From Alphaproteobacteria bacterium (GTDB lineage Bacteria; Pseudomonadota; Alphaproteobacteria; UBA2966): 64,000 nt of DNA. The stretch is taken from assembly GCA_018654745.1 (NCBI GenBank), contig JABILA010000116.1, positions 17,933-81,932 of the forward strand, read 5' to 3'. Below are positions 17,353-26,680 of the stretch, piece after piece. The translations under genes and the position numbers were made by a program. The notes beneath the pieces are model-generated. The model was given only the letters and a program-made list of their open reading frames with translations, ran no database searches and was not told where the DNA came from. Every line of letters starts with the position of its first letter. The first letter of the stretch is position 1.

Positions 17353-18035
17353 ACCACTGTAATTTCGATTTCCCCGATGCCTTCAATGGTGCCGTGCAAT
17401 TTGTCGCCTTTGACCACGGGGCCGACGCCTGCCGGAGTGCCGGTGTAGATCAGGTCACCGGGGGCCAGGGTAAACAGGCTGGACAGGTAGGAAATACTTT
17501 CGGCTACATTCCAGATCAACTGGTTCAGGTCACCGTCCTGACGGGTCTCCCCATTGACCTCAAGCCAGAGCCTGCCGGAGGCGGGGTGACCAATACCCGA
17601 GGCTGGATTGATCGCTGAGCAGGGTGCTGAATATTCGAAGGATTTGCCGATTTCCCAGGGGCGTCCGGCCTTTTTCATTTCGCCTTGCAAGTCTCGTCGG
17701 GTCATATCAAGACCGGCGGCATAACCAAAAATGCAATCCAGTGCAGCGTCCTCAGAGATATTGTCACCACCCGATTTCAGGGCCACCACCAGTTCCATTT
17801 CATGATGCACGTCATTTGATTTGGACGGGTAAGGAAAATCTCCGCCACAAGGCATCAGATTGTCCGGGCTCTTCATGAAGAAAAAGGGTTCCTCCCGGTC
17901 CGGATCGTGGCCCATCTCACGGGCATGGTCAGCGTAATTGCGGCCCACACAATAGATGCGGTGGACAGGGAATTCATCGTCGCTGCCGACCACGGGCAGG
18001 GTGGCCTGGGCGGGTGCCGGAATGACATATGCCAT
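17349..18035 (-). CDS. fumarylacetoacetate hydrolase family protein
   Basis: A 228-residue FAH-fold protein. Metal-binding residues are visible in H-H-E-M-E-L-V-V and F-G-Y-A-A-G-L-D-M-T, and the C-terminus has L-A-P-G-D-L-I-Y-T-G-T-P-A-G-V-G-P-V. The opening I-Y-C-V-G-R-N-Y-A-D-H-A-R-E-M-G resembles fumarylpyruvate hydrolases and related single-domain enzymes that split beta-diketo acids or decarboxylate oxaloacetate. It is a single gene with no aromatic-pathway neighbours adjacent, so the substrate stays open. Its end overlaps the end of the ABC ATPase gene. Confidence 0.9.
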   Translation of the reverse strand: MAYVIPAPAQATLPVVGSDDEFPVHRIYCVGRNYADHAREMGHDPDREEPFFFMKSPDNLMPCGGDFPYPSKSNDVHHEMELVVALKSGGDNISEDAALDCIFGYAAGLDMTRRDLQGEMKKAGRPWEIGKSFEYSAPCSAINPASGIGHPASGRLWLEVNGETRQDGDLNQLIWNVAESISYLSSLFTLAPGDLIYTGTPAGVGPVVKGDKLHGTIEGIGEIEITVV

Positions 18036-18163
18036 CTTGGAAAATCCTTGTTCTGGATGTAATTGCAGGACAACCGGATGTCGACGGTGCGATCCCGGGA
18101 AGTTTCAGTTGTCAGATATAATGATGAAACCCGTCACCGGCATCAATGTGTGATGAAGATAAA

Positions 18164-19519
18164 TTATTCTTCGGGTGCTCTGGGCAAATAAAGTGTAATC
18201 GTGGTGCCTTCGCCAACGGCGCTGTCAATTTCCACATGGCCTTTCAGCTGTTTTGCAAATCCGTATGCCATGCTGAGGCCGAGGCCGCTTCCTTCGCCAA
18301 CGCCCTTTGTTGTGAAAAAGGGTTCAAAGACCCTTTGCTGAACTTCGGGCGTCATACCAACGCCTGAATCCCGGACGGATATCCCGATGTAATCACCGGG
18401 GGCGATATCTTCAGGCAGGGGTGCGAGGTCGTCGTCTGCGGAGAAATTGCAACTACTGAAAACCAGCGTTCCGCCCTTCGGCATGGCATCCCGCGCATTA
18501 ATCGCCAGATTTATCATGGCATTTTCAAACTGGTGAGGGTCAATCAGTCCGGGCCACAGACCTTTTTCGGCTTCAATCGTCAACTCGATCGTTTCCCCCA
18601 GGGTGCGCCGAAGCATGTCTTCAAGTCCACCAATCAATTCGGCGATATCAGCCCTGACAAGCAACAGTGCCTGTTGTCTGGAAAAGGCCAGCAGCCGGTC
18701 TGTCAGCGATGCGGCCCTTTCCGCAGATTTTGAAATGGCCGCTAAATAGCGTTCAGCTTCGCCGTCTCCGGCGACTTTTTCCTCAAGCAATTCTGCATTG
18801 CCAATCATCACGGCCAGCAGGTTGTTGAAATCATGGGCAATGCCGCCGGTTAACTGACCAACGGCTTCCAGTTTTTGCGCCTGACGAAGTTGATCCTCCA
18901 GACTTTTTCGATCTGTTATATCGCGGGCAATGCTGAGAAAACCCGGGGAGTCGTTTTGGTCATCATGATAATACTGGATGCGCCATTGCATATGACGCCA
19001 GCTGCCATCTTTGTGGAGTTGTCGGTTTTCAAAACTGACACCAGGTTCCTTGCGCTCCAACCAGCTCTGGAATGCACGGGTCGTGGTATCGCGATCTTCA
19101 GGATGGATAAAGTCGAAAGCAGATTTCCCGAGGCATTCCTCGGGCGAAAGGCCAAAGACAGTCTTTGCCATTTGATTGACGAAGGTGAAATTGCCGGCAC
19201 TGTCGACCACACTGATCAGGTCAGTTGTACCCTCGATAATTTCCTTGTACCGGGCCTCGCTTTCGAGCAACTGGTTTTCGGCCGCCTGTTTTTGCTGTTT
19301 CCGAATTTTGTTGCGCTGCAACAGCCATGTTATGCCAGCAGCAGTTACGCCGCCAAGAACTGTGGGCAGCATCAACGTAAAAATGGTGACATTCTCATAG
19401 CCGCCGATAGCGCCCTGGTTGATCACAGCCAGGCCGCCGACCACAACACTGCCGCACAGGAACATACCAAAAAGAAAAAACCACTTGTTTACATTTGAAA
19501 CCATCAACAAATCCGTCAA
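18164..19519 (-). CDS. membrane PAS-domain sensor histidine kinase
   Basis: A 451-residue kinase with two N-terminal transmembrane segments (about 13-33 and 45-67) and almost no periplasmic part, a coiled-coil linker, a PAS domain (about 88-200) ending I-A-R-D-I-T-D-R-K, a HisKA domain with phosphoacceptor His229 in G-G-I-A-H-D-F-N-N, and a HATPase domain (N-box N-A-R-D-A-M-P, G-box D-S-G-V-G-M, then G-S-G-L-G-L-S-M). The A-H-D-F-N-N-L-L-A-V variant is typical of kinases that normally carry a C-terminal receiver; this one ends after the ATPase and no regulator gene is adjacent. The partner and signal are unknown. Confidence 0.92.
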   Translation of the reverse strand: MTDLLMVSNVNKWFFLFGMFLCGSVVVGGLAVINQGAIGGYENVTIFTLMLPTVLGGVTAAGITWLLQRNKIRKQQKQAAENQLLESEARYKEIIEGTTDLISVVDSAGNFTFVNQMAKTVFGLSPEECLGKSAFDFIHPEDRDTTTRAFQSWLERKEPGVSFENRQLHKDGSWRHMQWRIQYYHDDQNDSPGFLSIARDITDRKSLEDQLRQAQKLEAVGQLTGGIAHDFNNLLAVMIGNAELLEEKVAGDGEAERYLAAISKSAERAASLTDRLLAFSRQQALLLVRADIAELIGGLEDMLRRTLGETIELTIEAEKGLWPGLIDPHQFENAMINLAINARDAMPKGGTLVFSSCNFSADDDLAPLPEDIAPGDYIGISVRDSGVGMTPEVQQRVFEPFFTTKGVGEGSGLGLSMAYGFAKQLKGHVEIDSAVGEGTTITLYLPRAPEE

Positions 19520-19659
19520 ACCTTACAGGGTAGAATTTTCGGAACTTGAAGATAATATACAATCAATATTGGTCCTGCTGATACCAATAAGATGGCCTCA
19601 CTCAACACAATAGATTGATGAGATCAACTAAAGCGAAATTGAAAATAAAGAATATTCTA

Positions 19660-20634
19660 TTAATGGTAAGCTGGTTTTAACAGCAAATCGTTGCGATCCA
19701 TCGTAAGAACTGCAAAGCGGAAGTAATCTTCATTGCGCAGCACAGTCAGGGGAACTTCCACGCCAGCTTCGCCCTGTCGCCAGACAGCACGGAAAAAATC
19801 GACCAGCCCGTTCACGGGTTCTCCCGCGACATCGACAATGATGTCACCGCTTTCAATGCCCGCGAGGTCAGCAGGACCGTTTTCGGCCACGCCCATGATG
19901 ACAGCGTGTTGACTGGCCTCGTTCGCAAACAACCCCATCCACGGACGCGGCGGTTGCTGGACCCGGCCAAATTTGGTCAATTCCTCAAGGATCGGCTCAA
20001 GCAACTCGATGGGAATTGCCATATTGCCTTCTCGCGGTGTGCCGGTTTCGACATCCTGGATATACAGCGATCCCAGGCCCTGTAACTTGCCGTTTTGTCC
20101 AATCACAGCAGCACCGCCCCAATGGGGATAAGCCGGCGTCGTAAACAACGCCATGTCGAGGACATATTCCCAGTATCCGGCAAACTCCCGCTTGTCTGTC
20201 ATGATCGCATCAAGGGCTTTTCGGCGTCCGCCATGTCCCGCGAATATGACCGGTTCGCCAACCCTGGTGTCTGAACTGTTGCCACGCTCCAGCGCTGGTA
20301 CACCCAGTTGTCCCATGGCTTGCAACAGGCCAAAGCCCGAGGTCTGGTCATAGGCCAGCACGTCCGCTTGGACGACTTTTCCGGTATGGGTGGTCAGCCA
20401 GATTTCTGTGGCTTCGGTAATCAGGTATCCGATAGTCAGGACCAGACCCTTGTCGCTGATCACAACACCATTGCCCTGACGTTCTTCACCCAGAATACCT
20501 GCTGTATAGGCGTCCGACGGGATGCGCGAATGGACAGCCACAACCGCAGACAAGGCGCGGTCGAGGTCGAAGGTGTATTTGGCGGGGTCAGGTTGGGCTG
20601 CCGCCGGGATTTCCCAGTTTGGTATTTCGCTCAT
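19660..20634 (-). CDS. HtrA-like S1C/PDZ protein, catalytically inactive
   Basis: A 324-residue protein with a trypsin-like domain (about 25-225) and a C-terminal PDZ domain (about 230-310, with V-A-E-N-G-P-A-D-L-A-G-I-E-S-G-D-I-I). Aligning by motif, all three catalytic positions differ from active HtrA: the His position is Tyr70 (L-T-I-G-Y-L-I), the Asp position is Gly100 (T-S-G-F-G-L-L) and the Ser position is Trp172 (P-H-W-G-G). No signal peptide or transmembrane segment is seen. It therefore looks like a cytoplasmic pseudoprotease that binds peptides or partners rather than cutting them. It is a single gene. Confidence 0.85.
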   Translation of the reverse strand: MSEIPNWEIPAAAQPDPAKYTFDLDRALSAVVAVHSRIPSDAYTAGILGEERQGNGVVISDKGLVLTIGYLITEATEIWLTTHTGKVVQADVLAYDQTSGFGLLQAMGQLGVPALERGNSSDTRVGEPVIFAGHGGRRKALDAIMTDKREFAGYWEYVLDMALFTTPAYPHWGGAAVIGQNGKLQGLGSLYIQDVETGTPREGNMAIPIELLEPILEELTKFGRVQQPPRPWMGLFANEASQHAVIMGVAENGPADLAGIESGDIIVDVAGEPVNGLVDFFRAVWRQGEAGVEVPLTVLRNEDYFRFAVLTMDRNDLLLKPAYH

Positions 20635-20746
20635 ATGCTCGTTAACGTTTCATCGCGACACTGATTGTTGAGGGGCAATGGTTAAGGGGAAAAGTCGCTT
20701 CGACAGTTATGTATGACTTTTGCACCAAAATTGCCAGTTCTCTATG

Positions 20747-21448
20747 TCACCAGTTCTCAATGTGCGGGCGCAGATCAATCTCAAACGTCCAGGCAGAACG
20801 TTTCTGATTGGCAACAACCCAATAGGTATCGGCTATGTCGTCGGCATTCAAACGCGATTCAATCGGTTTGTCTGGTTGGCGGTCGCGGGTGCGCGGGTTA
20901 TCAATTCCGCCGTCGATGATGGCATAAAATACATGCACGCCTTTTGGCCCCAGATCACGCGCCAGCGATTGGCTCAGGCTTCGTTGTGCAGCCTTGGCTG
21001 CGGCAAATCCGGTTGTCAGCGGCTTGCCTCGCAAGCTGGCCGTCGCCCCTGTGACCCCGATCAGGCCTTTGCCAGCATCGACCATGTCGGGTGCCAGAAC
21101 CTTGGCCCAGAGAAACAGGCCCATGGCATTGATCTGCCAGCTAAAGGCAAAATCATCTTCAGATATTTCGTCGATGGTTCCCCGTACGCCGCCGCCAGCG
21201 TTGTAGAGCAGGACTTCTGGCCTACCCATATCTTCACGAATCCTGGCAATGGTACTTTCAGTTTGCGCACGATCTGTGGCGTCGCAAGAAAGCGCCACCG
21301 CATCATCCACCCCGGTGCAAATGGATTCTGCGTTCTTGATGTCTCGAGAGATTGCCGCCACGGCATAGCCCTCAGCAGAAAATCTTCGGACCAGGGCTCC
21401 ACCAAGACCGGGGCCTACACCGACAACAACAGCGACTGGTTTTTGCAT
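20747..21448 (-). CDS. SDR-family protein with Phe in place of catalytic Tyr
   Basis: A 233-residue short-chain dehydrogenase/reductase fold: cofactor loop G-V-G-P-G-L-G-G-A-L (instead of T-G-x-x-x-G-I-G), then L-L-Y-N-A-G-G-G. The usual Y-x-x-x-K is F148-A-A-A-K152, so the proton-donor Tyr is missing. I recall an SDR subgroup with G-x-G-P-G-L-G and F-A-A-A-K that shares this change, so it is probably a subgroup trait rather than decay. It lies 24 bases behind the acyl-CoA ligase gene at 21473-23065 on the same strand, suggesting a shared transcript. Activity is uncertain. Confidence 0.86.
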   Translation of the reverse strand: MQKPVAVVVGVGPGLGGALVRRFSAEGYAVAAISRDIKNAESICTGVDDAVALSCDATDRAQTESTIARIREDMGRPEVLLYNAGGGVRGTIDEISEDDFAFSWQINAMGLFLWAKVLAPDMVDAGKGLIGVTGATASLRGKPLTTGFAAAKAAQRSLSQSLARDLGPKGVHVFYAIIDGGIDNPRTRDRQPDKPIESRLNADDIADTYWVVANQKRSAWTFEIDLRPHIENW

Positions 21449-21472
21449 GATCTTATGTTCCTTTCCGGCTCC

Positions 21473-23065
21473 TCAGGATTCCCGCAAGGCACGCTTGACG
21501 ATCTTGCCATTGGCATTGCGCGGTAAAGGTTCGCCAGACAAGGTCACAAAATCCGGTATTTTATAATCCGCCAGGCGTTCACCGCACCAGGCTTTGACAT
21601 CTTCTTCCCGTAAGGCATCATCCCGGACACAGACATGGACATGGGTCTTTTCGCCTAACACCGGGTCAGCGACGCCAATTACGGCACTTTCTACGACACC
21701 TTCGTGAAGGGACAGGGCATTTTCGATCTCGGCGCTGTAGATATTATAGCCACCACGATTGATCATATCTTTTTTGCGATCAAAAATTCTGAGATACCCC
21801 CTGGTGTCCAGTGATCCAATATCGCCGGACTTCCAGTACCCGCCTGAGAATTCGCGCGCTGTGGCTTCTTCGTTTTGCCAGTATCCGGGCACGACCATGG
21901 GGCCGCCAATCCAGATTTCTCCGGGCTTGCCAGGGGCTACCGGCACGCCATTGTCGTCCATCACCAGGACATAACCGCAAGGCACGACCTGGCCGACGCT
22001 GTCCGGGTGTTCAGGCCCATGCCCCGGTGGCATCAGCGCGGTGGGTGAGGTGGTTTCTGTGGCACCATAGGTGTTGGTCAGGACAAGCCCCGGTACCGCC
22101 TCTGCCAGCCGGTGGATGGTATCTTCCGGCATCGGCGCACCACCAAAGCCGCCTATACGCCAGGCGCTCAGATCATAATTAGCGAAATCAGCGCGCAGCA
22201 AACAAAGATTATACATGGCCGGCACCATGATCAGGGCCGTCACTTTTTCGGCAGCCGCCAGAGCCAGAAATTCTTTCGCGTCAAATGCCCGCATCATGAC
22301 GATACAGCCACCAAGACCCAGCATCGTGTGAATGATGGCGACAAGACCGGTGACATGGCTGGCCGGGACAGCCAGCAAACTGCGCTCTTTTTCACCAAGT
22401 TCGAAACAGGTATCAAAATGCATGACCGAATGCACGATATTCACATGGGTCAGCATCGCCCCTTTTGGCCTGCCCGTGGTACCAGACGTATAAAGAATGA
22501 CCGCTGTATCTTCTTCGTTGAATTCGATTTCCGGTACCGGCACGTCTACGGACGTCATCAATTCCGCAAAGGGCCGGGCCAGACTTGTCTCTCCACCAAT
22601 GGAGAAACGATGCTGCAGGGATGTCAGGGCGTCCGCGTTTGGCAAGCGGGGCTCAAGGTCCGCTTCATGCACCAGCACCTTTGCGCCGCAGTGATTGAGA
22701 ATATATTCAAGCTCTGGTGTTTGCTCGCGAATGTTGACGGGCACGGTAATGACTCCCAGGCGCGCCGCCGCCTGGGCCACGATCACAAACTCGGCCCGGT
22801 TCGCCAGTAACAACGCCAGCCGGTCGCCCTGTTCCAGTCCAAGATTCCTGAGATTGGCGGCAACCTTGTTAACGGCCTCATCCAGGGCCGCATAGCTCAT
22901 CCGCCGGTCGCCATCGACAATTGCCTCGGCCTTCGGATCGTTGGCGGCACTCCCGCGCAGCAATTGATCAACATTGCCAGGACGGGACGCAAAACAATTC
23001 AGCCGCCGATCCCCGAACCGGGTTTCTTCAGCAATCTCATATCGAACGGGCAGAGGCCAGGGCAT
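21473..23065 (-). CDS. acyl-CoA synthetase (class I adenylate-forming enzyme)
   Basis: A 530-residue AMP-dependent synthetase/ligase that activates a carboxylic acid as acyl-AMP and then acyl-CoA. Motifs in order: A3 loop Y-T-S-G-T-T-G-R-P-K-G (about 195-205), N-T-Y-G-A-T-E-T-T (about 310), Y-x-x-S-G-D-I-G, the hinge D-R-K-K-D-M-I-N-R-G-G-Y-N-I-Y, and the catalytic Lys in N-A-N-G-K-I-V-K near the C-terminus. The substrate cannot be read from sequence; fatty, aromatic and malonate-type acids are all possible. It is probably co-transcribed with the SDR gene behind it. Confidence 0.93.
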   Translation of the reverse strand: MPWPLPVRYEIAEETRFGDRRLNCFASRPGNVDQLLRGSAANDPKAEAIVDGDRRMSYAALDEAVNKVAANLRNLGLEQGDRLALLLANRAEFVIVAQAAARLGVITVPVNIREQTPELEYILNHCGAKVLVHEADLEPRLPNADALTSLQHRFSIGGETSLARPFAELMTSVDVPVPEIEFNEEDTAVILYTSGTTGRPKGAMLTHVNIVHSVMHFDTCFELGEKERSLLAVPASHVTGLVAIIHTMLGLGGCIVMMRAFDAKEFLALAAAEKVTALIMVPAMYNLCLLRADFANYDLSAWRIGGFGGAPMPEDTIHRLAEAVPGLVLTNTYGATETTSPTALMPPGHGPEHPDSVGQVVPCGYVLVMDDNGVPVAPGKPGEIWIGGPMVVPGYWQNEEATAREFSGGYWKSGDIGSLDTRGYLRIFDRKKDMINRGGYNIYSAEIENALSLHEGVVESAVIGVADPVLGEKTHVHVCVRDDALREEDVKAWCGERLADYKIPDFVTLSGEPLPRNANGKIVKRALRES

Positions 23066-23129
23066 TTTGTTATTTCCGGGGAATGGTTCGTTGGCTATCT
23101 CAAATGGTGCGAAATCATATTATTCGAAG

Positions 23130-23169
23130 CTTCACCCTCTCCTTCCCCATGAGGAAGGAGAGGGTGAAG
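23130..23169. repeat. 17-bp-stem palindromic intergenic repeat
   Basis: Bases 23130-23146 and 23153-23169 are perfect inverted arms of 17 bp with a 6-base loop; the arms are pyrimidine-rich on one strand (CTTCACCCTCTCCTTCC). There is no T-run on either side, so it is less a terminator than a member of the widespread CCCTCTCC / GGAGAGGG type of interspersed palindromes. It lies between the rhodanese and acyl-CoA ligase genes. Confidence 0.7.
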
Positions 23170-23175
23170 TTGGCA

Positions 23176-23538
23176 TCAAATCATATAATCATGGGTCTCA
23201 AAGCGGGTGCCTTCGAGGTCGAGGTCAGCTTCGCGCCAGGCATCAACGCCACCGGCAATATTCGTCAGGTTGGTGAAACCGGCCTTGGCGAGTTGTTTGC
23301 AGGCAGCGGCCGAGCGTTTACCGACGCCGCAGATGAACAGCATCTTCTTTTCAGTGATTTTCGGAAACAGATCGGGATCGAGAAAGGACAGAGGGTGGAG
23401 CAGGGAGCCGGGCACATGTTCGACTTCATATTCCAGAGGCTCGCGCACATCAATCAGCAAGGCATCGCCGCTTTCCAGCAAGTCGTTTGCTGTCTGAACG
23501 TCGATTTCCTCAAAGCCCTTGTTTTCCGCTTCGGTCAT
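23176..23538 (-). CDS. rhodanese-domain sulfurtransferase
   Basis: A 120-residue single rhodanese domain. It has L-I-D-V-R-E-P-L-E-Y-E and E-H-V-P-G-S, and an active-site loop C70-G-V-G-K-R-S, where the Cys carries the persulfide. The loop length fits sulfurtransferases rather than phosphatases. It is cytoplasmic, with no signal peptide. The first seven codons (M-T-E-A-E-N-K) are nearly base-identical to those of the unrelated cyclase gene at 32575. It stands alone between a palindromic repeat and the divergent cyclase-family gene. Confidence 0.9.
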   Translation of the reverse strand: MTEAENKGFEEIDVQTANDLLESGDALLIDVREPLEYEVEHVPGSLLHPLSFLDPDLFPKITEKKMLFICGVGKRSAAACKQLAKAGFTNLTNIAGGVDAWREADLDLEGTRFETHDYMI

Positions 23539-23793
23539 GCACGCAACTCACACTTCACAGGTTCTCTAATCCGGTAAATCCCGGTTCGAACAGAACAACT
23601 CTCGCCATTTTATCTGGCACCTGCCACAGGTTACAGGAAATGCAGCGCTTAAGCCAAAGCCGGAAACAATCTAATTCTCAAACGCATAAAATTTATTGCC
23701 AACGAACTTATGTGCTGGACGGAAGTCATGATAGCCTTTTCGACAGGTAAATGCATGTGCGCAGATTGCATGACAATTAGCAGGGGTAAGGAA

Positions 23794-24807
23794 ATGGCAA
23801 AACGCTGGGTAAATCGTCCGGAAGGGTCGAACTGGGGTGATTTCGGAGATGATGACCAGTTGGGGCGCATTAACCTGTTAACGCCTGAGCGTGTGCGCCA
23901 GGCCGGTGCAGAGATTCAGACCGGACGCAACTTCTGCCTCAGCTTGCCGCTGGATTTCCCCGGGGGAAATTTTCTGAATGTCCGTCGTTTTCCACCAAGT
24001 CTCAGCCCCACTGAATTGGATGGCGAGCAGTGGATGAACATGTCCATGAACACCGTCATCAAAAATGCCACGGATGTAATATGTGATGATCAGGTGCTCA
24101 TTTGTCTGCAATATTCCACCCAGTGGGATAGCCTGGCCCATGTCGGCAGTCACTTTGATGCCGACGGCGACGGGGTCGACGAAAAGGTTTTTTACAATGG
24201 ATACCGGGCCGGAGAAGATATTCTGGGGCCGGAAGATCATGTCCAACCCGGTGCCCTGAAACTTTCCATCGACAACTTTGCCGCCCGACCGATCCAGGGG
24301 CGTGGTGTATTGGTTGATCTGTTCCGCCACTATGGGCGCGAACGCAAAGCAGTGAACTATGATGATCTGATGGGCATTCTTGAAGCGGATGGTATCGTCA
24401 TCGAAGAAGGCGATATCCTGTTGCTGCGCACCGGGTTTTCGGAACTGATCCTCGAAATGGACCATCACCCGGACAAGGCCGTGCTGGATAAATCCTGTGC
24501 CGCCCTCGACGGACAGGATGACCGGCTGTTGCAATGGATAACTGATTCCGGCATCGCCGCTATTTGTGCTGATAATTACGCGGTGGAGAATTTTCTGGGT
24601 AAGGGCAGCGAGACACCTTGCTCGGCCCTGCCGCTGCATCAGCATTGCCTGTTCAAACTTGGTTTGCCCCTGGCGGAACTCTGGTATTTTGCCGAGCTGG
24701 CAGAATGGATGGCGGAAAATAATCGCTACCGCTGTTTCCTGACAGCACCGCCTTTGCGCCTGCCCAAAGCCGTAGGCTCACCCGCCACGCCGGTGGCAAC
24801 TGTTTAA
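23794..24807 (+). CDS. cyclase family protein (kynurenine-formamidase-like fold)
   Basis: A 337-residue protein of the Cyclase family (metal-dependent hydrolases such as KynB and isatin hydrolase). The zinc-site region is W-D-S-L-A-H-V-G-S-H-F-D; the usual H-x-G-T-H-x-D appears as H-V-G-S-H-F-D. It starts W-G-D-F-G-D-D-D-Q-L-G-R-I-N-L-L, a typical opening of long cyclase-family members. I chose the ATG at 23794, with GGGTAAGGA just ahead; earlier in-frame ATGs give a non-homologous cysteine-rich extension. The feruloyl-CoA-synthetase-like gene starts 22 bases on, so the two may act on the same aromatic or lactone compound; this is inference. Confidence 0.85.
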   Translation: MAKRWVNRPEGSNWGDFGDDDQLGRINLLTPERVRQAGAEIQTGRNFCLSLPLDFPGGNFLNVRRFPPSLSPTELDGEQWMNMSMNTVIKNATDVICDDQVLICLQYSTQWDSLAHVGSHFDADGDGVDEKVFYNGYRAGEDILGPEDHVQPGALKLSIDNFAARPIQGRGVLVDLFRHYGRERKAVNYDDLMGILEADGIVIEEGDILLLRTGFSELILEMDHHPDKAVLDKSCAALDGQDDRLLQWITDSGIAAICADNYAVENFLGKGSETPCSALPLHQHCLFKLGLPLAELWYFAELAEWMAENNRYRCFLTAPPLRLPKAVGSPATPVATV

Positions 24808-24828
24808 CCCTTGAATGACGAGAAGACG

Positions 24829-26679
24829 ATGACTGATACCCCTCGGATGCAGGTCCACTTTGGCACCCCCGATATCGCGATGGAGCGGCGGGATAATGGT
24901 GAAATTATTCTGGCTTCGCGGGAACCCCTTGAGGAATATGTTGACCAGGTCGGGATCTGGATACGGCATTGGGCTGAAAAGACGCCGAATGCGAACTTCC
25001 TCGGAGAACGTGATCCGGCGGGGGCGTGGCGACACATCACCTACGCTGAATTACGGGCAGGGGTGGATGCAATTTCCCAGGCCTTGCTGGATCGGGGACT
25101 GGGGCAGGATCGTCCGGTGATGTTGTTGTCTGGCAACAGCATCGATCACGCCTTGTTGTCGCTGGGCGCCCAGCAGGTTGGTATCCCGGCTGTGCCTGTG
25201 TCTCCGGCCTATTCCCTGATGAGCCAGGATCACAGCAAAGTCCGGCATATATTCGATTTGGTCAAACCCGGCATCATCTATGCCGCCAGTGCCGACGTGT
25301 TTGGGCCTGCGTTGGCCAGTCTTGATCTGGCTGAGATAGAACTGGTCGTCAGTGCCCCGCCACCCGAAGGCATGACGGCAACAATGTTCACTGATTTGCG
25401 CACCACCTCAGCCAGTGGTGATGTTGACGCAGCCTTTGCAGCGGTTGGCCCGGACACTATGGCAAAAATCCTGTTCACGTCCGGGTCTACCGGCATGCCA
25501 AAAGGGGTGATCAATACCCAGCGCATGATGTGTGCCAATCAGCAAATGCTGACCCAGGTCTGGCCGTTTCTAGATGTCGATCCACCGGTCTTGCTGGACT
25601 GGTTGCCGTGGAACCATACCTTCGGCGGCAACAACGATTTTAACATGGTGCTGTGCCATGGCGGCACGATGTATATCGACGCCGGCAAACCGGCACCTGG
25701 ATTGATCGAACAAACCATTGCCAATATTCGCGATGTCTCGCCGAATATTTATTATAACGTGCCCGCCGGATACAACATCCTGCTGCCTTTTCTGGAAAAC
25801 GATGACGACCTGCGCGACGCCTTTTTCAGGAACCTGAAAGTGGTGTTTTACGCAGCTGCCGCATTACCCCAGGATCTGTGGCAACGCCTTGAAAAACTGT
25901 CCGTCGAAGCCACGGGCAAGCTGGTTGTGATGACCTCGGCCTGGGGCTCAACCGAAACAGCTCCCATGGCGGCGGCGGCACATTTTCCGCTGGAAAAAGC
26001 CGGGAATATCGGCGTGCCGGTACCGGGTGTGACCCTGAAACTGGTGCCGTCGGGCAGCAAACTGGAAATCCGGGTGAAGGGCGATAACGTGACGCCGGGC
26101 TATGTGGGACAGGACGATGTTACTGCGGCGGCCTTTGACGATGAAGGCTTTTATCGCATCGGTGATGCCGGGAAGCTGATGGTGGAAGATGATGCCAACC
26201 AGGGCATTACCTTTGACGGCCGTGTTTCCGAAGACTTCAAGCTGTTATCCGGGACATGGGTTGCCGTAGGCAATCTGCGGGTGGATGCCCTCGCGGTCAC
26301 CAGTCCGGCCATTCAGGACGCTGTGGTCACAGGGCATGACCGCGACGAGATTTGTCTGCTGGCCTGGCCGAACCTTGTGGCCTGTCAGGCCCTGGCTGGT
26401 TTACCCGATGGCACGCCGCCGGATCAAATTATCAATCACCAGAAAGTCCGGGCGCATATCTCCGAAACCCTGGCTGCCCACAACAAAGATGCCGGTGGTT
26501 CCAGTCGTCGTGTCAAACGCGTTTTGCTGATGCTGCAGCCCGCCAATATCGACGCCAACGAAATCACCGACAAGGGCTATATCAACCAGCGCTCCACCCT
26601 GGAAAACAGGACCGATCTGGTGGCGAAGCTTTATGCCGATGACGTGCCGTCTGAGGTGATTATTGTGGGTGCTGAATGA
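24829..26679 (+). CDS. feruloyl-CoA synthetase-like AMP-dependent ligase
   Basis: A 616-residue adenylate-forming enzyme, longer than the ~530-residue standard. Visible are the A3 loop [36 protein letters not shown] and [10 protein letters not shown]. The W-N-H-T-F-G-G block and long C-terminal part match feruloyl-CoA synthetases, which activate hydroxycinnamic acids, and distinguish it from the two other ligases in this window. Translation starts at ATG 24829 (GAGAAG ahead). It lies 22 bases behind the cyclase-family gene and just ahead of a LysE gene. No feruloyl-CoA hydratase/lyase gene is adjacent, so the substrate is provisional. Confidence 0.8.
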   Translation: MTDTPRMQVHFGTPDIAMERRDNGEIILASREPLEEYVDQVGIWIRHWAEKTPNANFLGERDPAGAWRHITYAELRAGVDAISQALLDRGLGQDRPVMLLSGNSIDHALLSLGAQQVGIPAVPVSPAYSLMSQDHSKVRHIFDLVKPGIIYAASADVFGPALASLDLAEIELVVSAPPPEGMTATMFTDLRTTSASGDVDAAFAAVGPDTMAKILFTSGSTGMPKGVINTQRMMCANQQMLTQVWPFLDVDPPVLLDWLPWNHTFGGNNDFNMVLCHGGTMYIDAGKPAPGLIEQTIANIRDVSPNIYYNVPAGYNILLPFLENDDDLRDAFFRNLKVVFYAAAALPQDLWQRLEKLSVEATGKLVVMTSAWGSTETAPMAAAAHFPLEKAGNIGVPVPGVTLKLVPSGSKLEIRVKGDNVTPGYVGQDDVTAAAFDDEGFYRIGDAGKLMVEDDANQGITFDGRVSEDFKLLSGTWVAVGNLRVDALAVTSPAIQDAVVTGHDRDEICLLAWPNLVACQALAGLPDGTPPDQIINHQKVRAHISETLAAHNKDAGGSSRRVKRVLLMLQPANIDANEITDKGYINQRSTLENRTDLVAKLYADDVPSEVIIVGAE

Positions 26680-26680
26680 A

